In this document: piece by piece, positions 44,750-53,473 of the stretch
Position numbering within the stretch: position 1 is the first letter of the stretch
Layout of the letters: every line of letters starts with the position of its first letter
NCBI RefSeq assembly: GCF_004138285.1
Contig: NZ_SCFN01000003.1
Span: forward strand, 186,001 to 250,000
DNA from: Gottfriedia acidiceleris
GTDB lineage: Bacteria > Bacillota > Bacilli > Bacillales > Bacillaceae_G
Length of the DNA stretch: 64,000 bases
Direction of reading: 5' to 3'
Made by a program: the position numbers and the translations under genes
Notes under the pieces: model-generated
What the model was told of the DNA's origin: nothing
Database searches by the model: none
What the model saw: the letters and a program-made list of their open reading frames with translations, nothing else

Positions 44750-44944
44750 CTATGAAGTTACAAAGTGAAGTACAAATAAAACTAAAAACACACTAGAAAG
44801 TACACTAATTTTTTGAAACTTTGTTCGTTTTTCAAACCAGTCCCATCTTTGATACTCGGTATTAACAAGTCCAAAATGAAACATCAAATAATCAATCGTA
44901 CTCATTAATAAAGCCCCTAATACGACCCAAATAATATTTGACAT
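44750..44944 (-). CDS. Small two-helix membrane protein, unknown
   Basis: 64 residues with transmembrane helices near 3-24 and 45-62 and a short charged loop. SD AAGGGAG 6 bases upstream. No family is recognised. Confidence 0.65.
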   Translation of the reverse strand: MSNIIWVVLGALLMSTIDYLMFHFGLVNTEYQRWDWFEKRTKFQKISVLSSVFLVLFVLHFVTS

Positions 44945-45069
44945 TCAAATTCTCCCTTTATATAAACTATATTTAGAAAAAATTTCTAATTTTTCTTAAT
45001 TATACATCAACGTTTGATTTTTGTAATTTGGGGGAATTTCATTTTTTCAAGAAAATTATCACAAAAAAA

Positions 45070-45092
45070 ACGATAAATTATCAATTTATCGT
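45070..45092. repeat. Palindrome at the edge of a dispersed repeat
   Basis: ACGATAAATT and AATTTATCGT form a perfect 10-bp stem with a 3-base loop. The half TTATCAATTTATCGTCA recurs at 45567-45582. Confidence 0.65.
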
Positions 45093-45290
45093 CATGCTGT
45101 TGAAAATAGAATTTTTCAATTAAATTGTTGGATTCATCATTGATAAGTAAGTTGTGTCATATTGATTTCCACTACAGGGTTCTCGCTTTCCATGGGGCGA
45201 GACCTGAGCCTCCTCGGCGCCGCCTGTGGGGTCTTTAGCCTTCCCGCTTCTCCCATAGGAGTCGAGCCCCCTTTCGTTCCAATCAAGTTC
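45093..45290. repeat. Dispersed repeat, long copy with GC-rich structured half
   Basis: The first 80 bp match 26690-26770. The second half (45174-45290) is much richer in GC and contains blocks such as TCGCTTTCCATGGGGCGAG, CTGAGCCTCCTCGGCG, CTGTGGGGTCTT and CATAGGAGTCGAG, with short complementary arms. I recognise this kind of element as common between genes in Bacillaceae genomes. A 70-codon frame across it is an artefact of its composition. Confidence 0.75.
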
Positions 45291-45544
45291 TTTATAAAAA
45301 AATAATAATCTTAAAAACAATGGAATAGTCAATTGAAATAACTTCTGATGACGACTTACACATCTTTACAAATATTGATCGTCAAAAAACAAGATATTAT
45401 AATTTTTGCAAGTTAGTTAAAACCTTTATAAATCAACCAAAATCAGTGTTTATCAATAAGATGACAGATAAAACAATAATAAATAGACTATTTTTTCATA
45501 GATATTCATTTATTATTAGTATTTTTCAATATTGACTACAATAT

Positions 45545-45595
45545 ATTTCAACACGTTGACAATAATTTATCAATTTATCGTCAGCGTGTTGAAAT
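45545..45595. repeat. Inverted repeat, possible relative of the repeat family
   Basis: ATTTCAACACGTTGAC pairs with GTCAGCGTGTTGAAAT (one mismatch in 16), enclosing AATAATTTATCAATTTATC. The loop and the 3' arm resemble the palindrome and start of the 45070-45100 element. Confidence 0.6.
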
Positions 45596-45613
45596 AATAC
45601 ATAATCATAAAAT

Positions 45614-45717
45614 GTTCATGGGTTAGTAAAAAAGCAAAAAGATTAAAATTAGTTACTCTTAAGAGGTTCATGAGTTAGTTAATTAGCAAGTTGGTGTAAA
45701 TTACTTACTCATATGAC
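45614..45717. repeat. Imperfect 52-bp tandem direct repeat
   Basis: GTTCATGGGTTAGT...AGCAA...TTACTC at 45614 recurs as GTTCATGAGTTAGT...AGCAA...TTACTC at 45666. Both copies lie in the gap after hisJ. The remaining bases of 45296-45540 show nothing recognisable. Confidence 0.55.
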
Positions 45718-45756
45718 CTAACAGATCAGTTTCCTCTTTTTAATATCACTTAATCG

Positions 45757-46587
45757 TCAGCAAGATTTTTTACTATTTGAAGAATAAACCTCATATCCTC
45801 TTCCAACGTCTTTTACACTATGAGAATCTGATCCATACATTAACTCTATATTTAATGCATTCGCGATTTCAACGACATGGTTTGGTGGATATGTTTCACC
45901 ACAATACTCTTTAAATAATCCTGCTGTATTATAGTCTAAAATATATTTTTTTTCTTTTACTAGCTTTAATAGTTCAACTTGTTTATTTAGTATTTTTTCT
46001 GTATCATCACATTTCAAAAATTGCTTAAATTTATTGCATAAAGTCATATGACCTATTCTTTTTGGTTTAAATGGACCTAAATCATCAACTATTGACTGTT
46101 TTACTACATCGTAATAAGCAAGTTGAAACGCTTCTGCACTCCCATAGTAATTTACTAAACCAGAAAGAGTATCTTCAGCTTTATAATCTATACAATGCCA
46201 TCCATTTATTCCTTCTAAGTAATGGACTGATAAAAGTCCTGTGTCACAATATTTACCGTATTCTTTTAAAAAGTTTTTAAACCATACTGATTCACTTGGT
46301 AAATAATCGTATTCAAATCCAATTTTTATACGAATTCGATCCTTATACTGATCTCTTACTTTATACATTTCGTTAATATATTCGTCTAATTCATTTTCAG
46401 ACATCGCAAGCGAAGCAACTGCATCATTTGGCTTTAAGCAGTTTTGAAATGATGATGGTACTGGTGTATGTTCAGTGATATGGTATTCATCGAACCCAAG
46501 TTCTATCGCTTTTTCGATCATTAATTGTACGTCATCACCACTTCCGTGCGGACAATAATGTGTATGCGTGTGCCCATCAATTTTCAA
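45757..46587 (-). CDS. hisJ: Histidinol-phosphatase, PHP type
   Basis: 276 residues of the PHP phosphoesterase family that converts histidinol phosphate to histidinol, as in B. subtilis HisJ. Metal site motifs: [16 protein letters not shown] at 4-19, [14 protein letters not shown], and the C-terminal GSDSH. The TTG start overlaps the hisIE stop by three bases (TTGA), with AAGGAG inside hisIE, so translation is coupled. It is the last gene of the his operon; no clear terminator was found behind it. Confidence 0.93.
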   Translation of the reverse strand: MKIDGHTHTHYCPHGSGDDVQLMIEKAIELGFDEYHITEHTPVPSSFQNCLKPNDAVASLAMSENELDEYINEMYKVRDQYKDRIRIKIGFEYDYLPSESVWFKNFLKEYGKYCDTGLLSVHYLEGINGWHCIDYKAEDTLSGLVNYYGSAEAFQLAYYDVVKQSIVDDLGPFKPKRIGHMTLCNKFKQFLKCDDTEKILNKQVELLKLVKEKKYILDYNTAGLFKEYCGETYPPNHVVEIANALNIELMYGSDSHSVKDVGRGYEVYSSNSKKSC

Positions 46588-47231
46588 GATTTTACTTTCT
46601 CCTTCCTATTTATTAAGCAATTGTTTATCTCTTCAAGTTTTATTCCTTTTTCCACCATTAAAACAATTGTGTGATAGACAAGATCGCTAATTTCATAAAT
46701 TAATTCTTCAGTTCCTTCATTCTTAGCTCCAATAATTACTTCACTTGTCTCTTCGCCTACTTTTTTCAATATCTTATCAATACCTTGATTAAATAAATAT
46801 GTTGTATAAGATCCCTCAATCGGATTCTCTTTTCGTTCTCGTATCGTTTCATAAAGATTTGGCAAATAACTTAATGATTCATTCTGAACAATATCTTTTT
46901 CTTGCATTAAAGTTAATTTTTCGGAAAAACAACTGTAACTTCCTGTGTGGCAAGCTACTCCTACTTGTTCAACCTGTAGTAAAATTGAATCTTGGTCACA
47001 ATCATAAGAAATCGATTTGACATATTGAAGATTCCCCGATGTTTCCCCTTTTTTCCAAATTGACCTACGACTTCTACTATAAAATGTCGCAAATCCAGTA
47101 TCAAGTGTGAGTTTAATTGATTCATTATTCATATATGCCAGCATTAATACTTCTTTCGTATCAATATCTTGCACAATTGCTGGTACTAATCCTTGTTCAT
47201 TAAAGCGAATTTTTTCGATATCAAAAAACAT
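46584..47231 (-). CDS. hisI: Bifunctional phosphoribosyl-AMP cyclohydrolase / phosphoribosyl-ATP pyrophosphatase
   Basis: 215 residues. The N-terminal HisI half has [33 protein letters not shown] and the Zn ligands in [21 protein letters not shown]. The C-terminal HisE half has [15 protein letters not shown] and the helical [10 protein letters not shown]. It catalyses steps 2 and 3 of histidine synthesis. It lies 11 bases after hisF and overlaps hisJ. Confidence 0.97.
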   Translation of the reverse strand: MFFDIEKIRFNEQGLVPAIVQDIDTKEVLMLAYMNNESIKLTLDTGFATFYSRSRRSIWKKGETSGNLQYVKSISYDCDQDSILLQVEQVGVACHTGSYSCFSEKLTLMQEKDIVQNESLSYLPNLYETIRERKENPIEGSYTTYLFNQGIDKILKKVGEETSEVIIGAKNEGTEELIYEISDLVYHTIVLMVEKGIKLEEINNCLINRKEKVKS

Positions 47232-47242
47232 GTTTTCTCCTC

Positions 47243-48001
47243 CTATAGTCGAACTTGAATATTTTTTTCATTTAAATAGTCTTTTAATTCACTAATTTTG
47301 ATCTCTCCAAAATGGAATACTGATGCAGCTAAAACTCCATCAACGTTTGCATATTCAATCGCATCATAAAAGTGTTCGACTTTACCAGCGCCACCAGATG
47401 CGATAACCGGCACATTAACTGCATTTGTAATTTTTTGCAGCAGCCGGATATCAAAACCTCTTTTCATACCATCTTCATCAATACTATTTAAGACAATTTC
47501 ACCCGCTCCAAGCTCCACGCCTTTCTTAGCCCAATCAATCGCATCCCATTCAGTCTCTTTCCGACCACCATTTATAAACACTTTATAATTGCCATCTTTA
47601 TTTAACTTTGCATCAATTGAAAGCACAACACATTGCGATCCAAAACGATCAGATGCTTCTTTAATTAAATTCGGATTTAAAATCGCGGCAGAATTAATTG
47701 ATACTTTATCGGCTCCATTTCTTAATAGTTTTGTAAAATCATCAATCGAACGTACTCCACCTCCAACACTGAACGGAATACGCAATTCCTTCGCCACTTC
47801 AGAAACAAATTTCAATGATATATCTCTTTCTTCATTTGAGGCCGTAATATCATAAAATACTAGTTCGTCAGCACCATTATCACTATAATATTTTCCTAGT
47901 TTCATAGGTGAGTCAACATCTTGAATACTTGAAAACTGTTTTCCTTTCACGACTCGTCCATTACGAACGTCTAAGCACGGTATAATTCTTCTTGCAAGCA
48001 T
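47243..48001 (-). CDS. hisF: Imidazole glycerol phosphate synthase, cyclase subunit
   Basis: 252-residue (beta-alpha)8 barrel. Catalytic Asp11 in [15 protein letters not shown] and Asp130 in LSIDAK; phosphate loops VGGGVRS and ASGGAG. It works with HisH to make imidazole glycerol phosphate and AICAR. The start lies 31 bases inside the end of hisA. Confidence 0.98.
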   Translation of the reverse strand: MLARRIIPCLDVRNGRVVKGKQFSSIQDVDSPMKLGKYYSDNGADELVFYDITASNEERDISLKFVSEVAKELRIPFSVGGGVRSIDDFTKLLRNGADKVSINSAAILNPNLIKEASDRFGSQCVVLSIDAKLNKDGNYKVFINGGRKETEWDAIDWAKKGVELGAGEIVLNSIDEDGMKRGFDIRLLQKITNAVNVPVIASGGAGKVEHFYDAIEYANVDGVLAASVFHFGEIKISELKDYLNEKNIQVRL

Positions 48002-48702
48002 TTAAGTGCCTCCTCAACTGTAAATTTTCCTTCATATAATGCTTTACCAGAAATCGCACCGTAAATATTTAACCTTAGAAGTGACATCAGGTCATTGATC
48101 GAGCTCACTCCACCTGAAGCGATAATATTTAAATTTGTTTCTTCAGCTAATCTTTTATATGCTTCTACATTCGGTCCACTTAACATGCCGTCTTTTGATA
48201 TATCAGTGTATACGACTGTTTTCACACCGAGTAATTCTAGTTGTTTACAAAATTCATAGCTATTTTGATTTGTCGACTCTTCCCATCCATTTATGGCTAC
48301 AAAACTGTTTTTTGCATCTACTCCTACAATGATTCGATCACCGTATTTTAAAACAGCTTGTTCTAAAAGTTGTCTATTATTAATTGCAGCTGTACCTAAA
48401 ATTACTTTTTCAACACCTAATTCTAACCAGAACGAAATCGAATCAAGCGATCTTATTCCTCCACCTAACTGAATGTTTAAATTCGTGTTTTGAACGATTT
48501 CTTTTATAATTGAAGCATTTTTCCGTTCTCCAGTTCTTGCTCCATCTAAATCAACAATATGCAATACTTTTGCACCTGCTTTTTCAAAATCTAACGCAAC
48601 TTCAAGTGGTGAACTCTTATAAATTACTTTCTTATTAAAATCTCCTTGCTCAAGGCGAACACAATTACCGTCCTTTAAATCAATTGCTGGATATAGAATC
48701 AT
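47971..48702 (-). CDS. hisA: ProFAR isomerase
   Basis: 243-residue barrel, paralogue of HisF. Catalytic Asp8 in [14 protein letters not shown] and Asp128-region VGVDAKN; phosphate loops GGGIRS and ASGGVSS. It isomerises the ProFAR intermediate to PRFAR. The start overlaps the end of hisH by 23 bases. Confidence 0.97.
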   Translation of the reverse strand: MILYPAIDLKDGNCVRLEQGDFNKKVIYKSSPLEVALDFEKAGAKVLHIVDLDGARTGERKNASIIKEIVQNTNLNIQLGGGIRSLDSISFWLELGVEKVILGTAAINNRQLLEQAVLKYGDRIIVGVDAKNSFVAINGWEESTNQNSYEFCKQLELLGVKTVVYTDISKDGMLSGPNVEAYKRLAEETNLNIIASGGVSSINDLMSLLRLNIYGAISGKALYEGKFTVEEALKCLQEELYRA

Positions 48703-49303
48703 ATAAACACATCTCCTTAAATGCTTTTAATAAATTCAGACCTGTTTCTGCACTTTTTTCAGGATGAAATTGCATTCCGTAAATATTATCGGATTTAATA
48801 ATTGCTGGTATCTTAACCCCATATTCGGAATAAGCTAAAAGTTCATCATTTATTGAACTAATATAAAATGAGTGTACAAAATAGACATATTCGCCTTCAT
48901 TTACATATTTTAATAATGATTCCTGTTTAGTAAAATTTAACTTGTTCCAGCCCATATGTGGAACTTTTACAATGTCAGGAATACGCTTTACTTGACCTTT
49001 AATTAAGCCAAGCCCATTCGACCCGAAGTTTTCTTCACTAAATTCATATAGTAATTGCATTCCCAGGCAAATTCCTAAAATCGGAGTACCGCTTTTTGCC
49101 TTTGTCTTTATACAATCTACTAAACCAAGTCGATTTAATTCGTTCATCGCTGCTTCATATGCCCCAACACCTGGTAGAATAATAGAAGAAGCTTGCTCAA
49201 TCACTTCAATTACATTCGTAATTACTACAGGAAAATCAATTTCTTCACATGCTCTTTTTAGTGAATCTAAATTACCTACACCATAATCAATAATAATATT
49301 CAC
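48680..49303 (-). CDS. hisH: Imidazole glycerol phosphate synthase, glutaminase subunit
   Basis: 207-residue class I glutamine amidotransferase. Nucleophile Cys in GICLGMQLLYEFSEE (near 78), His and Glu in GMQFHPEKS (near 186-188). It supplies ammonia to HisF. GTG start directly abutting the hisB stop codon. Confidence 0.97.
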   Translation of the reverse strand: MNIIIDYGVGNLDSLKRACEEIDFPVVITNVIEVIEQASSIILPGVGAYEAAMNELNRLGLVDCIKTKAKSGTPILGICLGMQLLYEFSEENFGSNGLGLIKGQVKRIPDIVKVPHMGWNKLNFTKQESLLKYVNEGEYVYFVHSFYISSINDELLAYSEYGVKIPAIIKSDNIYGMQFHPEKSAETGLNLLKAFKEMCLYDSISSN

Positions 49304-49882
49304 TTATAACATTCCTTTCGTGGAAGGTAATTTAGTCGAAGTTACTTCAACTGCTTGTTTAACCGCTCTGCCAAATGCTTTAAATAAAGCTTCAATTTTG
49401 TGATGATCATTTTCCCCATATAAAACTTCCATATGACAATTCATTCTAGCTTCAGAGCTTAATGCTTTAAAAAATTCTTTAAAATTCTGTGTATCAATCA
49501 TTCCAATTCGTTCTCTTACCGTTCGATCATTATAAACAAGATACGGCCTACCACTAAAATCGACTACAACTCTTGCTAGCGTTTCATCCATTGGAATATA
49601 GCAAGAACCGTAACGATTAATGCCAACTTTTTCGTCTAATGCAATTAATAAGGCTTTACCTAATGCGATACCAACATCCTCTGTTGTGTGATGATCATCT
49701 ACTTCAAGATCACCCTCACAAAATACTTCTAAGTTTATTCCGCTATGGAATGAAAATAGCGTTAACATATGATCTAAAAAACCAATACCAGTTTGAATAG
49801 TATTTTCTCCGTCACCATCTAAATTTAATGTCAAACGAATATTTGTTTCATTTGTTTGTCTTGATATCATTGCAGTTCTCAC
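49304..49882 (-). CDS. hisB: Imidazoleglycerol-phosphate dehydratase
   Basis: 192 residues, the monofunctional form. Mn-binding repeats are seen as GIGFLDHMLTLFSFHSG, EVDDHHTTEDVGIALG, and HMEVLYGENDHHKIEALFKAFG. GTG start overlapping the hisD stop (GTGA). Histidinol phosphatase is separate here (hisJ). Confidence 0.98.
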   Translation of the reverse strand: MRTAMISRQTNETNIRLTLNLDGDGENTIQTGIGFLDHMLTLFSFHSGINLEVFCEGDLEVDDHHTTEDVGIALGKALLIALDEKVGINRYGSCYIPMDETLARVVVDFSGRPYLVYNDRTVRERIGMIDTQNFKEFFKALSSEARMNCHMEVLYGENDHHKIEALFKAFGRAVKQAVEVTSTKLPSTKGML

Positions 49883-51168
49883 TTTGAATCCTCCTCAAAT
49901 CGAATACTAATTGCTTTACCATGACCAAATAGTCCTTCTTCTTCTGCGATTACTTCAATATGTTTTCTTGCTTCACTTAAGGCAGCCTTATTATAAAAAA
50001 CTACAGATGTTTTCTTTTGAAAATCATTTACATTTAATGGCGAAGTAAATCTTGCAGTTCCACTAGTCGGTAATGTATGATTCGTTCCCGCAAAGTAATC
50101 GCCAACAGGCTCTGGAGTATAGTCTCCTAAAAAAATAGCACCTGCATTTTTAACTTTATGAACGATTGACTCTGGATTTTTTATCATTACTTCAAGATGT
50201 TCAGGCGCTAGCTTATTAACAAGCTCAATTCCTTCCTCGATTGTTTTCACGACAATAATGGCTCCATAATTTTCGAATGAGCTTTTAATAATTTCTCTTC
50301 TTGGTTGTTCTTCTAATAAGTTTGGTATTTCTTGCTGTATTTTTAATGCAAACTCTTCTGAATTCGTAATAACAATACTAGATGCCATTTCATCATGCTC
50401 TGCTTGTGCCATTAAGTCAGCAGCAATAAATCTTGGATTGGCTGTTTCATCTGCTAATATGACAACCTCAGTTGGACCTGCAACCATATCAATTCCTACT
50501 ATTCCTGAAACACTTTTCTTAGCAAGTGCCACATAAATATTGCCAGGACCAACTATTTTATCTACTTTTTCAATTGTTTCAGTTCCATAAGCCAGTGCCC
50601 CAATTGCTTGCGCTCCACCAATTTTTAATACCTTTGTAACACCAGCTAATTTCGCAGCTACTAGAATGGAGGGTTTAATTTTTCCTTCTTTATTTGGTGG
50701 CGTTACAATGACAATTTCATTCACTCCTGCTATTTTTGCTGGAATCACATTCATTAAAACTGTTGATGGGTACGCTGCTTTTCCACCTGGTATATACACA
50801 CCAACTCTTTCAATCGGATTAATTAATTGTTGAACGTATGAATTTTTTTCATTTATTTTATAACCATCTTGCAGTTGCTTTTCATGATATGTCTCTATAT
50901 TTTTCTTAGCTTCAATCAATGCATTTACTAAATTTTCATCAGTTTGTTCTAGAGCCTCATTAAACTCATCTTCACTTACTTCAAAGCTTTTAAGTTTGAC
51001 CTCATCATAAATTAAAGAATATCTGCGAACAGCTTCATCTCCATTTTCTTTCACATTTAATAAAATCTTTTCTACGCTTTTTGTGATCTCAACAGTGGGT
51101 AAATTCGTTCGGCTGATAATATTTTCAAGTTTTTCGCTTTTATGATTAATCGATAAAATTTCCAGCAT
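49879..51168 (-). CDS. hisD: Histidinol dehydrogenase
   Basis: 429 residues. Zn/substrate motifs include GPTEVVILADETANPRFIAADLMAQAEHD and, near the C terminus, GTNHTLPTSGTARF with the catalytic Glu/His pair in LAPEHLEVM. It oxidises histidinol to histidine in two NAD-dependent steps. It overlaps hisG by 23 bases. Confidence 0.98.
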   Translation of the reverse strand: MLEILSINHKSEKLENIISRTNLPTVEITKSVEKILLNVKENGDEAVRRYSLIYDEVKLKSFEVSEDEFNEALEQTDENLVNALIEAKKNIETYHEKQLQDGYKINEKNSYVQQLINPIERVGVYIPGGKAAYPSTVLMNVIPAKIAGVNEIVIVTPPNKEGKIKPSILVAAKLAGVTKVLKIGGAQAIGALAYGTETIEKVDKIVGPGNIYVALAKKSVSGIVGIDMVAGPTEVVILADETANPRFIAADLMAQAEHDEMASSIVITNSEEFALKIQQEIPNLLEEQPRREIIKSSFENYGAIIVVKTIEEGIELVNKLAPEHLEVMIKNPESIVHKVKNAGAIFLGDYTPEPVGDYFAGTNHTLPTSGTARFTSPLNVNDFQKKTSVVFYNKAALSEARKHIEVIAEEEGLFGHGKAISIRFEEDSK

Positions 51169-51793
51169 ATATGTTCCTACCCTTCTTAATTTTTTCTATA
51201 AATTCAGTAATACGGAAATAGTTAAATCGATAACTTACACGATTTGAAATCACTCTAGCACTGATCGGAATCATTTCTTCTAAGATGACTAATCCATTTG
51301 CCTTTAAAGTACTACCTGTTTCTACTAAATCAACAATAATATCTGACATTCCTACAATTGGTGCTAATTCAACAGAACCGTTTAAATAAATAAGTTCAAT
51401 ATTTTGCCTAAACTGAAAATACTTTGAAGTAATATTTGGATATTTTGTGGCAACTCTTAACGTTTCATCACCTCGATCAATTAACGTACCTGGAAAACCC
51501 GCTGCTGCAAAAATGCATTTTCCAAGTTCTAAATCCATCAACTCATATACATCTTTCTCTTGTTCTAGCAGAATGTCTTTTCCTACAAAACCAAGATCGC
51601 AAACACCTCGTTCAACATATGTAGCGACATCCACAGGTTTCACTACTAAATATTTAATTTTGTGTAACTCATCTTCGAAAATTAGTTTTCTAGTTTTAGA
51701 ATCAATTACTTTTCGGTAACCAGACTGACTTAATATTTTAATAACCTCATCTTCAAGTCTTCCTTTTGCAACTGCTACTGTTAGCCAACTCAC
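51146..51793 (-). CDS. hisG: ATP phosphoribosyltransferase, short form
   Basis: 215 residues from GTG 51793, which overlaps the hisZ stop (GTGA) and has GAGGGA 6 bases upstream. The PRPP loop is VDLVETGSTLKANGL. It lacks the C-terminal ACT-like regulatory domain of long HisG, so it needs HisZ for activity and histidine feedback. First enzyme of the pathway. Confidence 0.97.
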   Translation of the reverse strand: MSWLTVAVAKGRLEDEVIKILSQSGYRKVIDSKTRKLIFEDELHKIKYLVVKPVDVATYVERGVCDLGFVGKDILLEQEKDVYELMDLELGKCIFAAAGFPGTLIDRGDETLRVATKYPNITSKYFQFRQNIELIYLNGSVELAPIVGMSDIIVDLVETGSTLKANGLVILEEMIPISARVISNRVSYRFNYFRITEFIEKIKKGRNIYAGNFID

Positions 51794-52707
51794 TTTACAT
51801 CCCTCATTTGACATGTTATCCAAGCATTTGTATCAATCGAAAATCCGATTGCATCAATACTGTTTTCCGAATCTTCAGACACCAGAAGATAGCGTCCTCC
51901 ACTTAAAACCTCTTTATTTAACTGATCATAATACCCTTTAAAAACGATTCCGTCATAATAATCAAATTCATTTACGATTGATAAATCGAGAAGAATATTT
52001 GGACTAATTTCTTGAAATTTGATTACCTTTTCAACAGCATTTTCCATTTCATTATTTAATACTAAGCTTCTAAGTAATGAATGAAGCTTTTCTCCTTTAC
52101 CTTGTAAACTAAATAACTGTTCAAAAACATTTCTAGCTTGAAACGGTAAATTAATTGCCTGAATAAATCGTTCTAATTCATCTATGTTTTTTAAATAAAT
52201 TAGCTTTTTCAATTTGTTTTTTTGCGACTCGGTTAAATTACACTCTTTAAATAATCCTTCGATAAATCCTGTATGCCCGATTTCTAAAATAAAAGGAATA
52301 TTGCTTAATAAATCAATTGCCATAATAACTATTTCTATTTCAGATGCTTCAGTAATTTGCCCTAAATTTTCAATACCAAATTGATTAATTTCTTCAAGCT
52401 CCACCCCATTATTTCGATAGATTGTTGATTGATAAAATACTTTACATTTCTCTTCCTTCAGCGCGATCGGATAAATTTCTTTCATCAATGCACTTGTTAA
52501 ATCAGGTCTTAACAATAAAATTTGCTGTAAGCGTGTTAAAACAACAACTAAGTCTTCTCTAGCTAATCTTGGGTTTCGACTCGAAAATGAATCATACTCT
52601 TCAAATAGCTGAGGATGAAATGGGATATATCCTCGTTCTAGTGCATAATCTTCCATTTTTCTTTTATATCGATAATTGACTAATGACTGCTTTAATTTCC
52701 CATCCAA
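51790..52707 (-). CDS. hisZ: ATP phosphoribosyltransferase regulatory subunit
   Basis: 305 residues, a catalytically dead histidyl-tRNA synthetase paralogue (motif 2-like VVVLTRLQQILLLRPDLTSALMKEIYP; the histidine-specific motif is degenerate). It is shorter than typical HisZ (about 390), mainly at the C terminus. TTG start with GGGGG 9 bases upstream, 26 bases after the attenuator's T-tract. First gene of the operon. Confidence 0.9.
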   Translation of the reverse strand: MDGKLKQSLVNYRYKRKMEDYALERGYIPFHPQLFEEYDSFSSRNPRLAREDLVVVLTRLQQILLLRPDLTSALMKEIYPIALKEEKCKVFYQSTIYRNNGVELEEINQFGIENLGQITEASEIEIVIMAIDLLSNIPFILEIGHTGFIEGLFKECNLTESQKNKLKKLIYLKNIDELERFIQAINLPFQARNVFEQLFSLQGKGEKLHSLLRSLVLNNEMENAVEKVIKFQEISPNILLDLSIVNEFDYYDGIVFKGYYDQLNKEVLSGGRYLLVSEDSENSIDAIGFSIDTNAWITCQMRDVK

Positions 52708-52732
52708 TTGAACATTCCCCCTTCTAAAAAAA

Positions 52733-52769
52733 CAAAAAGGCCATACAGGTTAAATGCCTGTATGGCCTT
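52733..52769 (-). terminator. his operon attenuator terminator
   Basis: A perfect 13-bp stem AAGGCCATACAGG/CCTGTATGGCCTT with a 7-base loop and a long T-rich tail (TTTTTGTTTTTTT) on the minus strand. It lies between the leader peptide and hisZ, so the operon is expressed only by readthrough. Confidence 0.92.
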
Positions 52770-52780
52770 CTGGCACGACA

Positions 52781-52849
52781 CAAGCACCTTTTTCGTAACA
52801 CGAAGAGGGCTTGCATCTACGGTCAATTTTTGTCCATAGATTCAAACCC
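52781..52849 (-). promoter_or_regulatory. Mutually exclusive hairpins of the his leader
   Basis: Hairpin A (52807-52849): GGGTTTG-ATCTATGG-CAA pairs with TTG-CCGTAGAT-CAAGCCC, starting in the last codons of the leader peptide. Hairpin B (52781-52813): CAAGC-CCT-TTCGT pairs with ACGAA-AGG-GCTTG. They share the segment 52807-52813, so only one can form. In addition CACGAA-GGGCT inside the leader ORF (52870-52884) can pair with AGCCC-TTCGTG (52799-52811). Confidence 0.7.
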
Positions 52850-52898
52850 TGGGTGGATGATGATGTTGTAGCCCATTATTCGTGCGTGCGAAAAACAT
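52842..52898 (-). CDS. hisL: Histidine leader peptide (three consecutive His codons)
   Basis: 18 residues, MFFARTNNGLQHHHPPRV, with CAT-CAT-CAT at 52857-52865. AAGGAG lies 8 bases before the ATG at 52898; an in-frame ATG two codons earlier is too close to the SD. It starts about 27 bases from the predicted 5' end and is followed by competing hairpins and a terminator. By analogy with enterobacterial HisL, scarcity of charged tRNA-His would stall the ribosome at the His codons and favour readthrough. No T-box sequence was found in the leader. Confidence 0.8.
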   Translation of the reverse strand: MFFARTNNGLQHHHPPRV

Positions 52899-52931
52899 GT
52901 TCATGTCTCCTTTTTCGTTTTATTTTTATTC

Positions 52932-52960
52932 ATCTTAATGAATTTGATATAAGTTGTCAA
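52932..52960 (-). promoter_or_regulatory. his operon promoter
   Basis: TTGACA (52955-52960) and TAAGAT (52932-52937), 17 bases apart on the minus strand, giving a start near 52925 and a leader of about 215 nt. Confidence 0.85.
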
Positions 52961-53094
52961 TCCCTTTTGAAAAATAAAAATTTTGAAAGGGTTTACATTA
53001 AGATTTTTTAATTTTTTTGAATCTATTAAACTGAAAAACGTTTTTATTCTAATAACGAATGCCTCTGTTATAGTAAAATATTGAACCAAAAATC

Positions 53095-53271
53095 TTATCT
53101 AGTAAAGACATAATAAATAACATAAAACCAACTAAAAAACCCATGAATTATTGCCCAGAGAACTGATTTATGAATACTCCAAGATATTGAAATGGCTAAA
53201 GCAGAACCAAAAGTAATTGCACTTTTAGAACCAACTGGAACATTAAGTCTTTTTTCTGACCTTTCTTTCAT
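53095..53271 (-). CDS. Small conserved-looking membrane protein
   Basis: 58 residues: a basic start (MKERSEKRLNVPVGSKS), one hydrophobic segment AITFGSALAISISW and an amphipathic second segment with WAIIHGFFSWFYVIYYV. The HGF.SWFYVIY pattern looks conserved rather than random. AATGGGGA lies about 9 bases upstream. Unknown function. The stop is 135 bp upstream of the his -35. Confidence 0.6.
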   Translation of the reverse strand: MKERSEKRLNVPVGSKSAITFGSALAISISWSIHKSVLWAIIHGFFSWFYVIYYVFTR

Positions 53272-53473
53272 ATCTAAATCCCCATTTCCACTGAACCTAT
53301 ATTTTCATTTTCATATGTTAATATTTATTCTTCTGTGACAAGTATATTCTCTTCAAGAATTAATATTCTGTAATTGCATTGCGACTAAACTGCCAGTTGG
53401 AGTACTACTTATGCATGAGCTTGTATTATCAGGGCATCCAGCTTTTTCAGGTTGATTTTCGTAAATTGTTACT

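Noticed and set aside
45120-45332. 70-codon ORF on the minus strand with an NERGLDSYGRSGKAKD-like sequence
   Set aside because: It lies wholly over the GC-rich dispersed repeat, has no SD and no protein-like pattern; such frames arise from the repeat itself.
52770-52960. T-box riboswitch ahead of the his operon
   Set aside because: I looked for the T-box motif (GGGTGG.ACCGCG type) and a stem I specifier loop; neither is present, and the leader has an SD-led ORF instead.
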